Source: Kitasatospora terrestris (GTDB taxonomy: Bacteria; Actinomycetota; Actinomycetes; Streptomycetales; Streptomycetaceae). Taken from it: a stretch of DNA of 64,000 bases. Shown one piece after another: positions 37,790 through 47,059 of the stretch. The stretch covers positions 5,270,001-5,334,000 of the forward strand of contig NZ_BAABIS010000001.1 of assembly GCF_039542905.1 (NCBI RefSeq), written 5' to 3'. The notes beneath the pieces are model-generated. The model had not been told where the DNA came from. It made no database searches and was given only the letters and a program-made list of their open reading frames with translations. Numbering within the stretch: the first letter of the stretch is position 1; each line of letters opens with the position of its first letter. The position numbers and the translations under genes were made by a program.

Positions 37790-38005
37790 GGAACCCTCCC
37801 AGCCATACGGGGGCCCGTCCCCGTCTCCCTGTTGTTCCCTGATCCGATGCCTTCGTCACCCATTGATCCGTACCGTGACGCACCGTGATCAATTCTGCCT
37901 CGTGCCCACCGGGAGGCCTGCGAAAACGTTCCCTCGTGTCCACGGCCGGTACAGGTCGTTAGACCGACCGGTATCGAGTGGATCTAGTACAGGCGGAGGC
38001 CCGCG

Positions 38006-39223
38006 ATGCGCCCCGGAGTTCGGGTCTGGGCACGGCGGTCGGCGGCGGCCGTCCTCGGGCTGCTGCTGGTCGGCTGCTCGACCGCCCGGCCCGCGCCCGC
38101 CTCCGCCGACCGGGTCGGGCCGGCGGCGCCCGCCCCGGCGGTCTCCCGGGCCCAGCTCGCCGCCGAGCCGGCGGACGGCAGCCAGGACGTGGCCGTCGAG
38201 GGCGCGGTCCGGGTCACCGTCGCCCAGGGCCGGCTGCTGTCGGTGAGGCTCGCCGACGACCGGGGCGCCGAGGTGCCCGGCACGATCGGGCCGGACGGCA
38301 CCGCCTGGGCCCCGGCCGGGCGCCTCGCGCTCGCCACCGCGTACACCCTGGACGCGGTCGCCGAGGACGCCTCGGGCCTGAAGGCCGCCCAGCACACCGG
38401 CTTCACCACGCTCGCCCCGGACCGCACCTTCGCCGCCTTCTTCACCCCCGAGGACGGCTCCACGGTCGGCGTCGGCATGCCGGTCTCGCTGCGCTTCACC
38501 CGCCCGATCACCGACCGCGCGGCGGTGGAGCGGGCGATCACCGTCACCGCCGACCCGCCGGTGCCGGTGGTCGGCCACTGGTTCGGCAACCGGCGGCTGG
38601 ACTTCCGGCCCCAGCGCTACTGGGCGGCCGGCACCCGGGTCACCCTGGCGCTGCGGCTCAAGGACGTGCAGGGCGCCCCCGGCTTCGTCGGCACCCAGGC
38701 CAAGGACGTGCACTTCACCGTCGGCCGGTCGCAGGTCTCGGTCGCCGACCTGGACACCCACACCCTGTCCGTCCGGCAGGACGGCAGGCTGCTGCGCACC
38801 CTGAAGATCAGCGGCGGCAGCCCGGAGCACTCCACCTACCTCGGCGCGATGGTCGTCTCGGAGAAGTACGCGGTGACCCGGATGAACTCGCAGACCGTGG
38901 GGATGGGCGACGAGTACGACATCAAGGACGTGCCGCACGCGATGCGGCTGACCGGCTCGGGCACCTTCGTGCACGGCAACTACTGGGCGTCCCGCGAGGT
39001 CTTCGGCAGCGCCAACACCAGCCACGGCTGCATCGGGCTGGCGGACGTCAAGGGCGGCTCGGCGGACTCCCCGGCCGGCTGGCTCTTCGAACACACCCTG
39101 ATCGGCGACGTGATCGAGGTGCGCGGCGCGGCGGGCGACCGGGTGCCGCCGGACAACGGCCTGAACGGCTGGAACCTCGGCTGGGCCCAGTGGGTCGCGG
39201 GCAGCGCGCTGCGCGTGCGCTGA
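38006..39223 (+). CDS. L,D-transpeptidase lipoprotein 1
   Basis: Cell-wall enzyme of 405 residues that forms 3-3 cross-links between diaminopimelate residues in peptidoglycan stems, or attaches proteins. The lipobox is LLVGC (Cys24). Two Ig-like domains (about 50-250, as in mycobacterial LdtMt2) precede the YkuD catalytic domain (about 250-385). Active-site motifs are HGNYWA and SHGCIGL with the nucleophile Cys342. A C-terminal Trp-rich strap (GWNLGWAQW) matches the class-2 actinobacterial Ldt fold. The ATG at 38006 has GGCGGAGG upstream. It is the most divergent of three tandem copies and carries an extra tail (VAGSALRVR). Confidence 0.95.
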   Translation: MRPGVRVWARRSAAAVLGLLLVGCSTARPAPASADRVGPAAPAPAVSRAQLAAEPADGSQDVAVEGAVRVTVAQGRLLSVRLADDRGAEVPGTIGPDGTAWAPAGRLALATAYTLDAVAEDASGLKAAQHTGFTTLAPDRTFAAFFTPEDGSTVGVGMPVSLRFTRPITDRAAVERAITVTADPPVPVVGHWFGNRRLDFRPQRYWAAGTRVTLALRLKDVQGAPGFVGTQAKDVHFTVGRSQVSVADLDTHTLSVRQDGRLLRTLKISGGSPEHSTYLGAMVVSEKYAVTRMNSQTVGMGDEYDIKDVPHAMRLTGSGTFVHGNYWASREVFGSANTSHGCIGLADVKGGSADSPAGWLFEHTLIGDVIEVRGAAGDRVPPDNGLNGWNLGWAQWVAGSALRVR

Positions 39224-39240
39224 CCCCGTGCGCACGGGGT
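39223..39240 (+). terminator. Palindromic hairpin at the end of L,D-transpeptidase 1
   Basis: ACCCCGTGCGCACGGGGT is a perfect 18-bp palindrome beginning at the stop codon. It could fold as a terminator hairpin. There is no T tract. Confidence 0.45.
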
Positions 39241-39272
39241 TCACGGAACCGGCACCGGCCTCCCGCCCAAGA

Positions 39273-39284
39273 TTCACTCGAACG
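39273..39284 (-). promoter_or_regulatory. 12-bp motif CGTTCGAGTGAA, copy 1
   Basis: Minus-strand copy, 87 bp upstream of the second L,D-transpeptidase. Read on the plus strand, 39274-39289 is TCACTCGAACGGGCCC. This resembles the BldM-type consensus as I recall it (TCACCCGNNCGGNNCA) with two mismatches. Confidence 0.4.
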
Positions 39285-39370
39285 GGCCCGTTATCCTGCC
39301 ATTCCCCGGTGCAACCAACCCGGGCGCACAGGCGTGTATTCGCTGTGGATACCGGGAGGGAGACGACCGA

Positions 39371-40639
39371 GTGAAGCCGGTTCAGGCGGCCGAAGCCGCG
39401 ACGAGTACGACTGCGGGCGCCGGACGGGGCCGTGCGGCCCGCGTGGGCGTGGCCGCACTGGTGGGCGGCGCGCTGCTGCTGACCGCGGCCTGCAGCGGCG
39501 GCGGAGGTGCCAAGGGCGGCGGCTCGGCCGACGGCGGCGGCGGAGGTTCCGCGAGCTCGGCCAGCAGCCCGGCGGCCCCGAAGGTCTCGGCCGCCCAGCT
39601 GACCGTCACCCCCAAGGACGGCGCCGAGGACGTGGCCCCCAAGGACGGCGTCCAGGTCAGCGTCGCCTCCGGCACGCTGGTCAGCGTCGAGGTGACCGAC
39701 AAGAACGGCAAGGCGGTGGCCGGCGCCATCGCGGCCGACAACCTGACCTGGAAGCCCACCGAGTCGCTCGCCGTCGGCACCACGTACAAGGTGAACGTGC
39801 AGGCCAAGGACGCGGCCGGCCTGGTCGCCGCCTCCACCACCAGCTTCACCACGCTCACCCCGGCGAAGACCGTCGCGACCAACGACAACATCGCCGACAA
39901 CGGCACGTACGGCGTCGGCATGATCGTCTCGGTGAACTTCAGCAAGTCCGTGAAGAACAAGGACGCCGTCCTCAAGGGCATCACCGTGACCGCCGCCGAC
40001 GGCACCGTGGCCAAGGGCCACTGGTTCGGCACCCAGCGCCTGGACTTCCGTCCGCAGGAGTACTGGAAGCCGGGCACCAAGGTGACCGTGAAGTACCGGC
40101 TGAAGAACGTCGAGATCTCGCCCGGCGTCTACGGCGACGTGGACAAGGACGAGCCCTTCACCATCGGCCGCTACCAGGTCTCGGTGGCCGACGCGGGCAG
40201 CCACATGATGACGGTGAAGAAGGGCGACGGGTCGACCCAGCAGATCCCGATCACCGCCGGCGACGACCAGAACCCGTCCTGGAACGGCACCATGGTCATC
40301 TCCGGCAAGGAGAAGGTGACCCGGATGAACTCCGCCACCGTCTCCAACATCAAGGGCGAGGAGTACGACGTCCCGGACGTCCCGCACGCGATGCGGCTCA
40401 CCGCCACCGGCACCTACGTGCACGGCAACTACTGGGGCAACGCCTTCGGCAAGTACAACGCCAGCCACGGCTGCATCTCGATGCAGGACGCCAAGGGCGG
40501 CGACGACGGCTCCACCGCGGGCAAGTTCTTCGCCTCCTCGATGATCGGCGACGTGGTGCAGATCAAGAACTCCAAGGGCCCGGTCGTCTCCGGCGAGAAC
40601 GGCCTGAGCGGCTGGACCGTGCCGTGGGCCCAGTGGTGA
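39371..40639 (+). CDS. L,D-transpeptidase lipoprotein 2
   Basis: This 422-residue paralogue has a lipobox LTAAC (Cys41) after an N-terminal segment with a hydrophobic stretch, then a Gly/Ser-rich linker. Two Ig-like domains follow (about 70-265; KDGAEDVAPKDGVQVSVASG is repeated in style in copy 3). The YkuD domain has HGNYWG and SHGCISM (Cys368) and the strap GWTVPWAQW. The GTG at 39371 follows GGGAGGGAG. It shares long stretches with copy 3 (KVTVKYRLKNVEISPGVYGD against KVTVKYRLKSVETAPGVYGG), so those two look like the younger duplication. A strong hairpin separates it from copy 3, implying separate transcripts. Confidence 0.95.
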   Translation: MKPVQAAEAATSTTAGAGRGRAARVGVAALVGGALLLTAACSGGGGAKGGGSADGGGGGSASSASSPAAPKVSAAQLTVTPKDGAEDVAPKDGVQVSVASGTLVSVEVTDKNGKAVAGAIAADNLTWKPTESLAVGTTYKVNVQAKDAAGLVAASTTSFTTLTPAKTVATNDNIADNGTYGVGMIVSVNFSKSVKNKDAVLKGITVTAADGTVAKGHWFGTQRLDFRPQEYWKPGTKVTVKYRLKNVEISPGVYGDVDKDEPFTIGRYQVSVADAGSHMMTVKKGDGSTQQIPITAGDDQNPSWNGTMVISGKEKVTRMNSATVSNIKGEEYDVPDVPHAMRLTATGTYVHGNYWGNAFGKYNASHGCISMQDAKGGDDGSTAGKFFASSMIGDVVQIKNSKGPVVSGENGLSGWTVPWAQW

Positions 40640-40655
40640 CCTGCTGAGACCCCTC

Positions 40656-40691
40656 GACGGCCCGGCCGCTCCCCGGAGCGGCCGGGCCGTC
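40656..40691 (+). terminator. Strong terminator after L,D-transpeptidase 2
   Basis: Arms 40656-40672 (GACGGCCCGGCCGCTCC) and 40675-40691 pair perfectly over 17 bp, with the tip opened to form the loop. Confidence 0.85.
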
Positions 40692-40832
40692 GGCGTTCGT
40701 TCCCCCATCGTGACCGAATCCGGACCTGGCGTCCGCAACTTCCTGGTGGAGTGGACCGTGTAAAGAGCTGACAGGCCGGGGCGGATCGCCGGAACGGGGC
40801 CTGCAGCGGAGAGCGGTGGGGAGTTGGCGAAG

Positions 40833-42053
40833 GTGGAGTCGACGCGAGGGACGCGCAGGGGCCTGGCCGGGGTGCTCGGCGGCGCACTGATACTGACGGC
40901 GGCACTGACCGGGTGCAGTGCGGCCGGCGCGAAGACGAAGGACCCCGCGGGCGCCGCCCCGGCGGCGGCGAAGCTCGCGGAGTCGCCCAAGCCGACGGTC
41001 TCGGCCGCCGTGGTGACCGTCGAGCCGGCGACCGGGGCGAAGGACGTCAAGCCCGCCGGGGCGCTCAAGGTCTCGGTGGCGAGCGGCAAGCTGACCACCG
41101 TCAAGGTCACCGCCCCCGACGGCACCGAGGTGCCCGGCGCGGTCGCCGCCGACGGCCTCAGCTGGGCGCCCACCGGCAACCTCCAGGTCTCCACCCAGTA
41201 CCGGGTCAGCGCGCTGGCCGTCGACGCCCAGGGCGTCACCGCCGGCACCGAGAGCACCTTCACCACGCTCACCCCGGCCAAGGACGCGGGCGCCAGCGAC
41301 AACATCACCGACGACGGGACGTACGGCGTCGGCATGATCGTCTCGCTGCGCTTCGAGCGAGCGGTCAAGAACCGCGACGCGGTGGTCAAGGGCGTCACCG
41401 TCGAGGCCTCCGACGGCACCGTGGTGCGCGGCCACTGGATGGACGACAACCGGATCGACTTCCGCCCGGAGAAGTACTGGACGCCCGGCACCAAGGTGAC
41501 CGTGAAGTACCGCCTGAAGAGCGTCGAGACGGCCCCCGGCGTGTACGGCGGCGTGGACAAGGACGAGCCCTTCACCATCGGCCGCTCGCAGGTCTCCACG
41601 GTCGACGTCAGCACCCACCGGATGGCCGTGGTCCGCGACGGCCAGCAGGTCGACTCGGTGCCCTTCACCGCGGGCAAGCCGGGCTTCGACACCTGGAACG
41701 GCTCGATGGTGGTCGAGGCGATGGAGGGCCGCACCCGGATGACCTCCAACGGCATCACGGCCGCCGGCTCCAACGACGAGTACGACCTGGTCGTCCCGCA
41801 CGCCATCCGGCTCACCGACACCGGCACCTACGTGCACGGCAACTCCTGGAGCTCCGCCATCGGCGTCTCCAACGGCAGCCACGGCTGCATCGGCCTGCGG
41901 GACACCGCGGAGGGCAGCGAGAGTTCCGCGGCGGGCAAGTTCTACCAGTCGACGATGGTCGGCGACGTGGTCACGGTGGTCAACTCCAAGGGCCGCACCG
42001 TGTCGCCGGAGAACGGCCTCGGCGGCTGGAACGTGCCCTGGGGCTCCTGGTGA
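40833..42053 (+). CDS. L,D-transpeptidase lipoprotein 3
   Basis: This 406-residue paralogue has the lipobox LTGC near residue 30, two Ig-like domains and a YkuD domain with HGNSWS and SHGCIGL (nucleophile Cys352), then the strap GWNVPWGSW. I start at the GTG at 40833 because GGGGAG lies nine bases before it; a TTG at 40824 in the same frame is pressed against that site. The third Ldt in a row suggests dosage or stage-specific wall remodelling. Ldts confer 3-3 cross-links that resist many beta-lactams. Confidence 0.94.
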   Translation: MESTRGTRRGLAGVLGGALILTAALTGCSAAGAKTKDPAGAAPAAAKLAESPKPTVSAAVVTVEPATGAKDVKPAGALKVSVASGKLTTVKVTAPDGTEVPGAVAADGLSWAPTGNLQVSTQYRVSALAVDAQGVTAGTESTFTTLTPAKDAGASDNITDDGTYGVGMIVSLRFERAVKNRDAVVKGVTVEASDGTVVRGHWMDDNRIDFRPEKYWTPGTKVTVKYRLKSVETAPGVYGGVDKDEPFTIGRSQVSTVDVSTHRMAVVRDGQQVDSVPFTAGKPGFDTWNGSMVVEAMEGRTRMTSNGITAAGSNDEYDLVVPHAIRLTDTGTYVHGNSWSSAIGVSNGSHGCIGLRDTAEGSESSAAGKFYQSTMVGDVVTVVNSKGRTVSPENGLGGWNVPWGSW

Positions 42054-42088
42054 CCGCCCGCCGGTGACCGTCCGCTTCCGCCCGGTTC

Positions 42089-42100
42089 CGTTCGAGTGAA
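42089..42100 (+). promoter_or_regulatory. 12-bp motif CGTTCGAGTGAA, copy 2
   Basis: Lies 91 bp upstream of the chosen start of the anti-sigma-type ATPase, in an AT-rich promoter-like stretch. On the minus strand 42084-42099 reads TCACTCGAACGGAACC, again the BldM-like form with the same two mismatches as copy 1. Confidence 0.4.
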
Positions 42101-42190
42101 CTTTCGGTTGCGGTCGGCATATGCCAAATGACTAGTGATCGTTTGCTCATTGTCCGTACGCGCCCGCTTGCGTTCCGCAATGATGGCCCC

Positions 42191-42757
42191 ATGGCGGGAA
42201 TCGGCGAAGCGACTCTGGCGTCACATCGGTTGGCACCAGCGGGCGATGACGATCTGTCGGAGACCGGTGGTCTGGTGGTGCTGGCAGATCTGGAACGGAT
42301 GACGTCCGAAGAGCTGGAGCGGGCGTGCGTCGCGCTGCTCCGCGATCCCGCCGAGCCGCGGGAGGCCCCGCTGCCCTCCCGGCCGGCCTCGGCCGCGGTG
42401 GCGCGCCGTACGGTGCTCGCCCTGCTCCGCCTCTGGGGGCTCCACCAGCTCCTGGAGGCGGGGGAGTTACTCACCGGCGAGCTGGTCGCCAACGCCGTCC
42501 GGCACACCGGCGGCCGGATCATCGGGCTGCGGGTGATTCGCAGACCGGGCTGGCTGCGCGTCGAAGTGCGGGACTCCTCGCGGGCGCTGCCCTGCCTGAT
42601 AGTCGCCAACGAGACCGGCTACGCCACCGGCAACGGGCTCAAGCTGGTCGACTCGATCGCCGAGCGCTGGGGGGCGGACCTGCTGCCCCGCGGCAAGGCG
42701 GTCTGGTTCGAACTGAAGGTGCGCGAGCGGGCCGGCTCGGCCAACTCCCAGGCCTGA
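42191..42757 (+). CDS. ATP-binding anti-sigma-type regulator (HATPase_c_2), TTA-containing
   Basis: This 188-residue GHKL-fold protein of the RsbW/SpoIIAB-like family is abundant in Streptomyces and generally thought to bind or phosphorylate sigma-factor antagonists. The N-terminal about 60 residues are family-variable. The ATP-binding N-box is GELLTGELVANAVRHTGG, the next motif is LRVEVRDSSRALP and the G-box is GNGLKLVDSIAERWG. Leu93, inside the N-box, is encoded by TTA (42467-42469), the only in-frame TTA I found in the window. In Streptomyces this makes translation depend on the bldA tRNA. I chose ATG 42191; ATG 42128 is in frame, but the extra 63 bp have low third-position GC. Neither has a clear ribosome site. 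Confidence 0.85.
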   Translation: MAGIGEATLASHRLAPAGDDDLSETGGLVVLADLERMTSEELERACVALLRDPAEPREAPLPSRPASAAVARRTVLALLRLWGLHQLLEAGELLTGELVANAVRHTGGRIIGLRVIRRPGWLRVEVRDSSRALPCLIVANETGYATGNGLKLVDSIAERWGADLLPRGKAVWFELKVRERAGSANSQA

Positions 42758-42763
42758 CCCACT

Positions 42764-42775
42764 CGTTCGAGTGAA
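42764..42775 (+). promoter_or_regulatory. 12-bp motif CGTTCGAGTGAA, copy 3
   Basis: Begins seven bases after the ATPase stop codon. Here it lies in a perfect 14-bp palindrome, CACTCGTTCGAGTG (42760-42773). It precedes the terminator, so it could act as a decoy site or belong to a read-through element rather than a promoter. Confidence 0.35.
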
Positions 42776-42785
42776 GAGACAGTGC

Positions 42786-42823
42786 GGGGCCCCCGTCCAC
42801 CGTGTGTGTGGTCTGGGGGCCCC
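42786..42823 (+). terminator. Terminator after anti-sigma-type ATPase
   Basis: Arms GGGGCCCCC (42786-42794) and GGGGGCCCC (42815-42823), with a nested CCAC/GTGG pair in the 20-nt loop. Confidence 0.75.
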
Positions 42824-43095
42824 TGCCATGTCACCGCGCCGGCCGAGGGGGTGCGTGCCGCGCGGTGCAGACGGCCGAACCGGGTCAGGGAGGCCGTGGA
42901 TCAGAAGTCGGGGCGATCTGCCCGACTTGCTCCACTCTCGCACGGTCTCACGGGCTGGGACAAATTGGATCCTAAGGTCTGTGGCTCATTTCACCTTCGG
43001 ATGCCAGGATGGCCACCTCGGGGCCTGATCGGGTTGTAGTTGAAATGTAATCAATACTCGCGCGTACGGTCCGGGCGCCCTGCTCTGATGTGCCA

Positions 43096-43803
43096 ATGAC
43101 CTACGCCTACCCGCCACCCGCCCCCGCCCGGGCCCCCTGGTGGCGCCGGACCGGACCGATCCTGCTGGTCCTGTTCCTCCTCCCGCCGGTCGGACTGATC
43201 CTGGTGTGGACCTCGCTGTGGCAGAAGCCGGCGAAGGTCGTGGTCAGCGTGATCGGCGGTCTCTACGGGCTGATCTGGCTCGGCGCCGTGGTCGCCGACC
43301 CGAAGGCCGACCGCGCCGACTTCGTCCAGCCGGCGGCCGCCACCTCCTCGGCCCCGGCCGCCCCGCCGCCCACCACCGCCGAGGCGAGCCCCACCCCCAC
43401 GCCGACCCCGCCTCCGTCCCCCAGCCCGACTCCGACGCCCACCCCCACGCCGACTCCGACACCGACGCCCACCCCGGAGCCCGTCGTCTCGTACGCCAAC
43501 TGCACCGAGGCCCGCAACGCCGGCGCCGCCCCGCTGCACCGCGGTGACCCCGGTTACCGGCCGGGCCTGGACGCGGACGGCGACGGCGTCGCCTGCGAGT
43601 CCACCGGCGGCGGCTCCACGACCACCGGCGGCTCGTCCTCCGGCGGCTCCACGTCCGGCGGGACGTCCTCCGGCGGGGGCTCGGCGCCGTACTACGCGAA
43701 CTGCGCCGCCGCCCGGGCCGCCGGCGCGGCCCCGCTGCACCGCGGCGACCCCGGCTACCGCTCCGCGCTCGACCGCGACGACGACGGCATCGCCTGCGAG
43801 TGA
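43096..43803 (+). CDS. Membrane-anchored protein with two Excalibur calcium-binding domains
   Basis: This 235-residue protein has a short proline-rich cytoplasmic start, two hydrophobic helices (about 20-40 and 50-65, GPILLVLFLLPPVGLILVWT first) and a Pro/Thr repeat stalk (about 85-128). Two Excalibur repeats follow, separated by a Gly/Ser/Thr linker. Each repeat begins YANC and ends with a calcium-loop-like motif, DADGDGVACE in the first and DRDDDGIACE in the second, with two Cys for a disulfide. The repeats share GAAPLHRGDPGYR exactly. The ATG at 43096 lacks a ribosome site, and GTG 43090 is the alternative. Role at the wall or surface is inferred; Excalibur domains usually accompany extracellular nucleases or wall proteins. 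Confidence 0.88.
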   Translation: MTYAYPPPAPARAPWWRRTGPILLVLFLLPPVGLILVWTSLWQKPAKVVVSVIGGLYGLIWLGAVVADPKADRADFVQPAAATSSAPAAPPPTTAEASPTPTPTPPPSPSPTPTPTPTPTPTPTPTPEPVVSYANCTEARNAGAAPLHRGDPGYRPGLDADGDGVACESTGGGSTTTGGSSSGGSTSGGTSSGGGSAPYYANCAAARAAGAAPLHRGDPGYRSALDRDDDGIACE

Positions 43804-43811
43804 CCCGAGGG

Positions 43812-43855
43812 CCGCAGCCCCCGCCACCGGCCGGTGTCGGTGGCGGGGGCTGCGG
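43812..43855 (+). terminator. Terminator after Excalibur gene
   Basis: Arms CCGCAGCCCCCGCCACC (43812-43828) and its complement at 43839-43855 pair over 17 bp with a 10-nt loop, directly after the stop codon. Confidence 0.85.
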
Positions 43856-43885
43856 TCCCCGGTGGATCGAGGAGGAAGGCCGACG

Positions 43886-44176
43886 ATGAGCGAGGACGTG
43901 CTGTCGGTGATTCCGGCGGACCCGTACTGGCGGCCGGAGCGGGGGGTCGGCGAGCGGGTGGCCGCGCTGGTCGCCGGACGGGAGCCGGACGCGGACCACG
44001 AGGTGAGCTGGTACGACCGGGTCACGGCGGTCGACTGCGGGGGGAACCTGGAGCGGATCGCCCGCTTCGAGATCGAGGTCTGGAACCCGGAGCGCGAGTG
44101 GTTCACCGAGACGGAACTGGCGCACCTGGGGGCCGCGCTGGGTCACCCGGTGCGCCAGATCCGCGCTCACGTCTGA
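43886..44176 (+). CDS. Small uncharacterised protein
   Basis: A 96-residue soluble, acidic protein that I do not assign to a family with certainty. Visible features are SVIPADPYWRPERGVGERVA at the start, DHEVSWYDRVTAVDCGGNLE in the middle and a C-terminal stretch with VWNPEREWFTETELAHLGAA. It has one Cys and is Trp-rich. There is no signal peptide or membrane helix. The ATG at 43886 follows GAGGAGGAAG, a strong ribosome site, and codon use matches neighbours, so it is a real gene. It has its own short transcription unit between two hairpins. Confidence 0.8.
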   Translation: MSEDVLSVIPADPYWRPERGVGERVAALVAGREPDADHEVSWYDRVTAVDCGGNLERIARFEIEVWNPEREWFTETELAHLGAALGHPVRQIRAHV

Positions 44177-44178
44177 GG

Positions 44179-44198
44179 GCTGCCCCCGCGGGGGCAGC
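44179..44198. terminator. Bidirectional terminator before sdaA end
   Basis: GCTGCCCCC (44179-44187) and GGGGGCAGC (44190-44198) form a tight stem between the convergent small gene and sdaA. Confidence 0.7.
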
Positions 44199-44202
44199 GG
44201 GG

Positions 44203-45570
<1,368 letters not shown>

Positions 45571-45625
45571 GGAGGGACGTCCTTGTCTGGTCTCGTGGGG
45601 TAAACAGAGGGCGGTGACATGGGAC

Positions 45626-45663
45626 GGGGCACCGCGCGCACTGTCCAGTGTGCGCGGTGCCCC
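45626..45663 (-). terminator. Strong hairpin between glyA and sdaA
   Basis: Arms 45626-45642 (GGGGCACCGCGCGCACT) and 45647-45663 pair over 17 bp with one G-U and a 4-nt loop. It may terminate the riboswitch-led transcript or attenuate sdaA. On the minus strand it is followed by sequence with few Ts. Confidence 0.65.
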
Positions 45664-45710
45664 GGAAAACCACGGGCGCCGGCCCGGTGAGGCCGGTCAC
45701 CCGGTGCGGC

Positions 45711-46979
45711 TTACAGCTCGGGGTAGAGCGGGTGCTTCGCGGCGAGGGCGGTGACCCGGGCCTTGAGCGCGGTGGCCTTGGCCTCGTCGAAGCCCGGGAG
45801 GAGGGTCTCGGCGATGATGTCGGCGACCTCGCGGAAGTCCTCGGCGCCGAAGCCGCGGGTGGCCAGGGCCGGGGTGCCGATGCGCAGGCCGGAGGTGACC
45901 ATCGGCGGGCGCGGGTCGTTCGGGACGGCGTTGCGGTTGACCGTGATGCCGACCTCGTGCAGGCGGTCCTCGGCGTCCTGGCCGTTGAGCTCGCTGTTGC
46001 GCAGGTCGACCAGGACCAGGTGCACGTCGGTGCCGCCGGACAGGACGCTGGCGCCGGCGGCGGCGACGTCGTCCTGCAGGAGGCGCTCGGCGAGCAGCTT
46101 GGCGCCCTCCAGGGTGCGCTGCTGGCGCTCCTTGAACTCCTCCGAGGCGGCGACCTTGAAGGCCACGGCCTTGCCGGCGATCACGTGCTCGAGCGGGCCG
46201 CCCTGCTGGCCGGGGAAGACCGCGGAGTTGATCTTCTTGGCCCACTGCTCCTTGCACAGGATGACGCCGCCGCGCGGGCCGCCCAGGGTCTTGTGCGTGG
46301 TGGTGGTGACCACGTCGGCGTACGGCACCGGGGAGGGGTGCAGACCGGCGGCGACCAGGCCGGCGAAGTGCGCCATGTCGACCATGAGGAGCGCGCCGAC
46401 CTCGTCCGCGATGCGGCGGAACTCGGCGAAGTCCAGCTGGCGCGGGTAGGCGGACCAGCCGGCGATGATCAGCTTGGGCTGGTGCTCCTTGGCGAGGCGC
46501 TCGACCTCGGCCATGTCGACCTGGCCGGTCTTCTCGTCGACGTGGTACGCGGCCACGTTGTAGAGCTTGCCGGAGAAGTTGATCTTCATGCCGTGGGTCA
46601 GGTGACCGCCGTGGGCCAGGTTGAGGCCCAGGATGGTGTCGCCCGGCTGGATCAGCGCGAACATGGCGGCGGCGTTGGCCTGCGCGCCGGAGTGCGGCTG
46701 GACGTTGGCGTGCTCGGCGCCGAACAGCTCCTTGATGCGGTCGATCGCGATCTGCTCGACCACGTCGACGTGCTCGCAGCCGCCGTAGTAGCGGCGGCCG
46801 GGGTAGCCCTCGGCGTACTTGTTGGTCAGGACCGAGCCCTGGGCCTCCATGACCGCCACCGGGGCGAAGTTCTCGGAGGCGATCATTTCGAGGGTGGTCT
46901 GCTGGCGGTGCAGCTCGGCGTCGACCGCGGCGGCGATCTCCGGGTCGAGCGCGTGCAGGGACTGGTTGAGAACCGTCAT
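45711..46979 (-). CDS. glyA: Serine hydroxymethyltransferase
   Basis: PLP enzyme that interconverts glycine plus methylene-tetrahydrofolate with serine; 422 residues. Motifs are LEMIASENFAP, NKYAEGYPGRRYYGGCEHVD, NVQPHSGAQANAA and the PLP-lysine segment VVTTTTHKTLGGPRGG with Lys230. The ATG at 46979 (MTVLNQSL) is used; the frame is open 72 bp upstream but lacks a site. It lies 80 bp after gcvH. In this operon it takes the methylene-tetrahydrofolate from glycine cleavage and a second glycine to make serine. Confidence 0.98.
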   Translation of the reverse strand: MTVLNQSLHALDPEIAAAVDAELHRQQTTLEMIASENFAPVAVMEAQGSVLTNKYAEGYPGRRYYGGCEHVDVVEQIAIDRIKELFGAEHANVQPHSGAQANAAAMFALIQPGDTILGLNLAHGGHLTHGMKINFSGKLYNVAAYHVDEKTGQVDMAEVERLAKEHQPKLIIAGWSAYPRQLDFAEFRRIADEVGALLMVDMAHFAGLVAAGLHPSPVPYADVVTTTTHKTLGGPRGGVILCKEQWAKKINSAVFPGQQGGPLEHVIAGKAVAFKVAASEEFKERQQRTLEGAKLLAERLLQDDVAAAGASVLSGGTDVHLVLVDLRNSELNGQDAEDRLHEVGITVNRNAVPNDPRPPMVTSGLRIGTPALATRGFGAEDFREVADIIAETLLPGFDEAKATALKARVTALAAKHPLYPEL

Positions 46980-47059
46980 GAGGTGGATCTCCCCGTGGAG
47001 CGGGTGGACGGAGGCGGGGCGGCCGCCGCGCTGCGGCCGCCCCCGGGACACGAGTCGGG

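Larger units (their letters stand above)
42758..43095. other. Intergenic region before Excalibur gene
   Basis: This 338-bp gap holds the third CGTTCGAGTGAA motif (42764-42775) within a CACTCGTTCGAGTG palindrome (42760-42773), a strong terminator (42786-42823), and an AT-richer stretch (42955-43060) that is the likely promoter of the next gene. No gene is seen. Confidence 0.5.

Noticed and set aside
40824..40832. TTG 40824 as the start of L,D-transpeptidase 3
   Set aside because: The GGGGAG ribosome site abuts this TTG; GTG 40833 has proper spacing, as in copy 2.
42128..42190. Upstream start (ATG 42128) for the anti-sigma-type ATPase
   Set aside because: The 21 extra codons have only about half G/C third positions, unlike the gene body, and there is no ribosome site.
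43380..43480. Simple-sequence repeat CCCACGCCGACT-type as an intergenic repeat element
   Set aside because: It is the coding sequence for the Pro-Thr stalk of the Excalibur protein.
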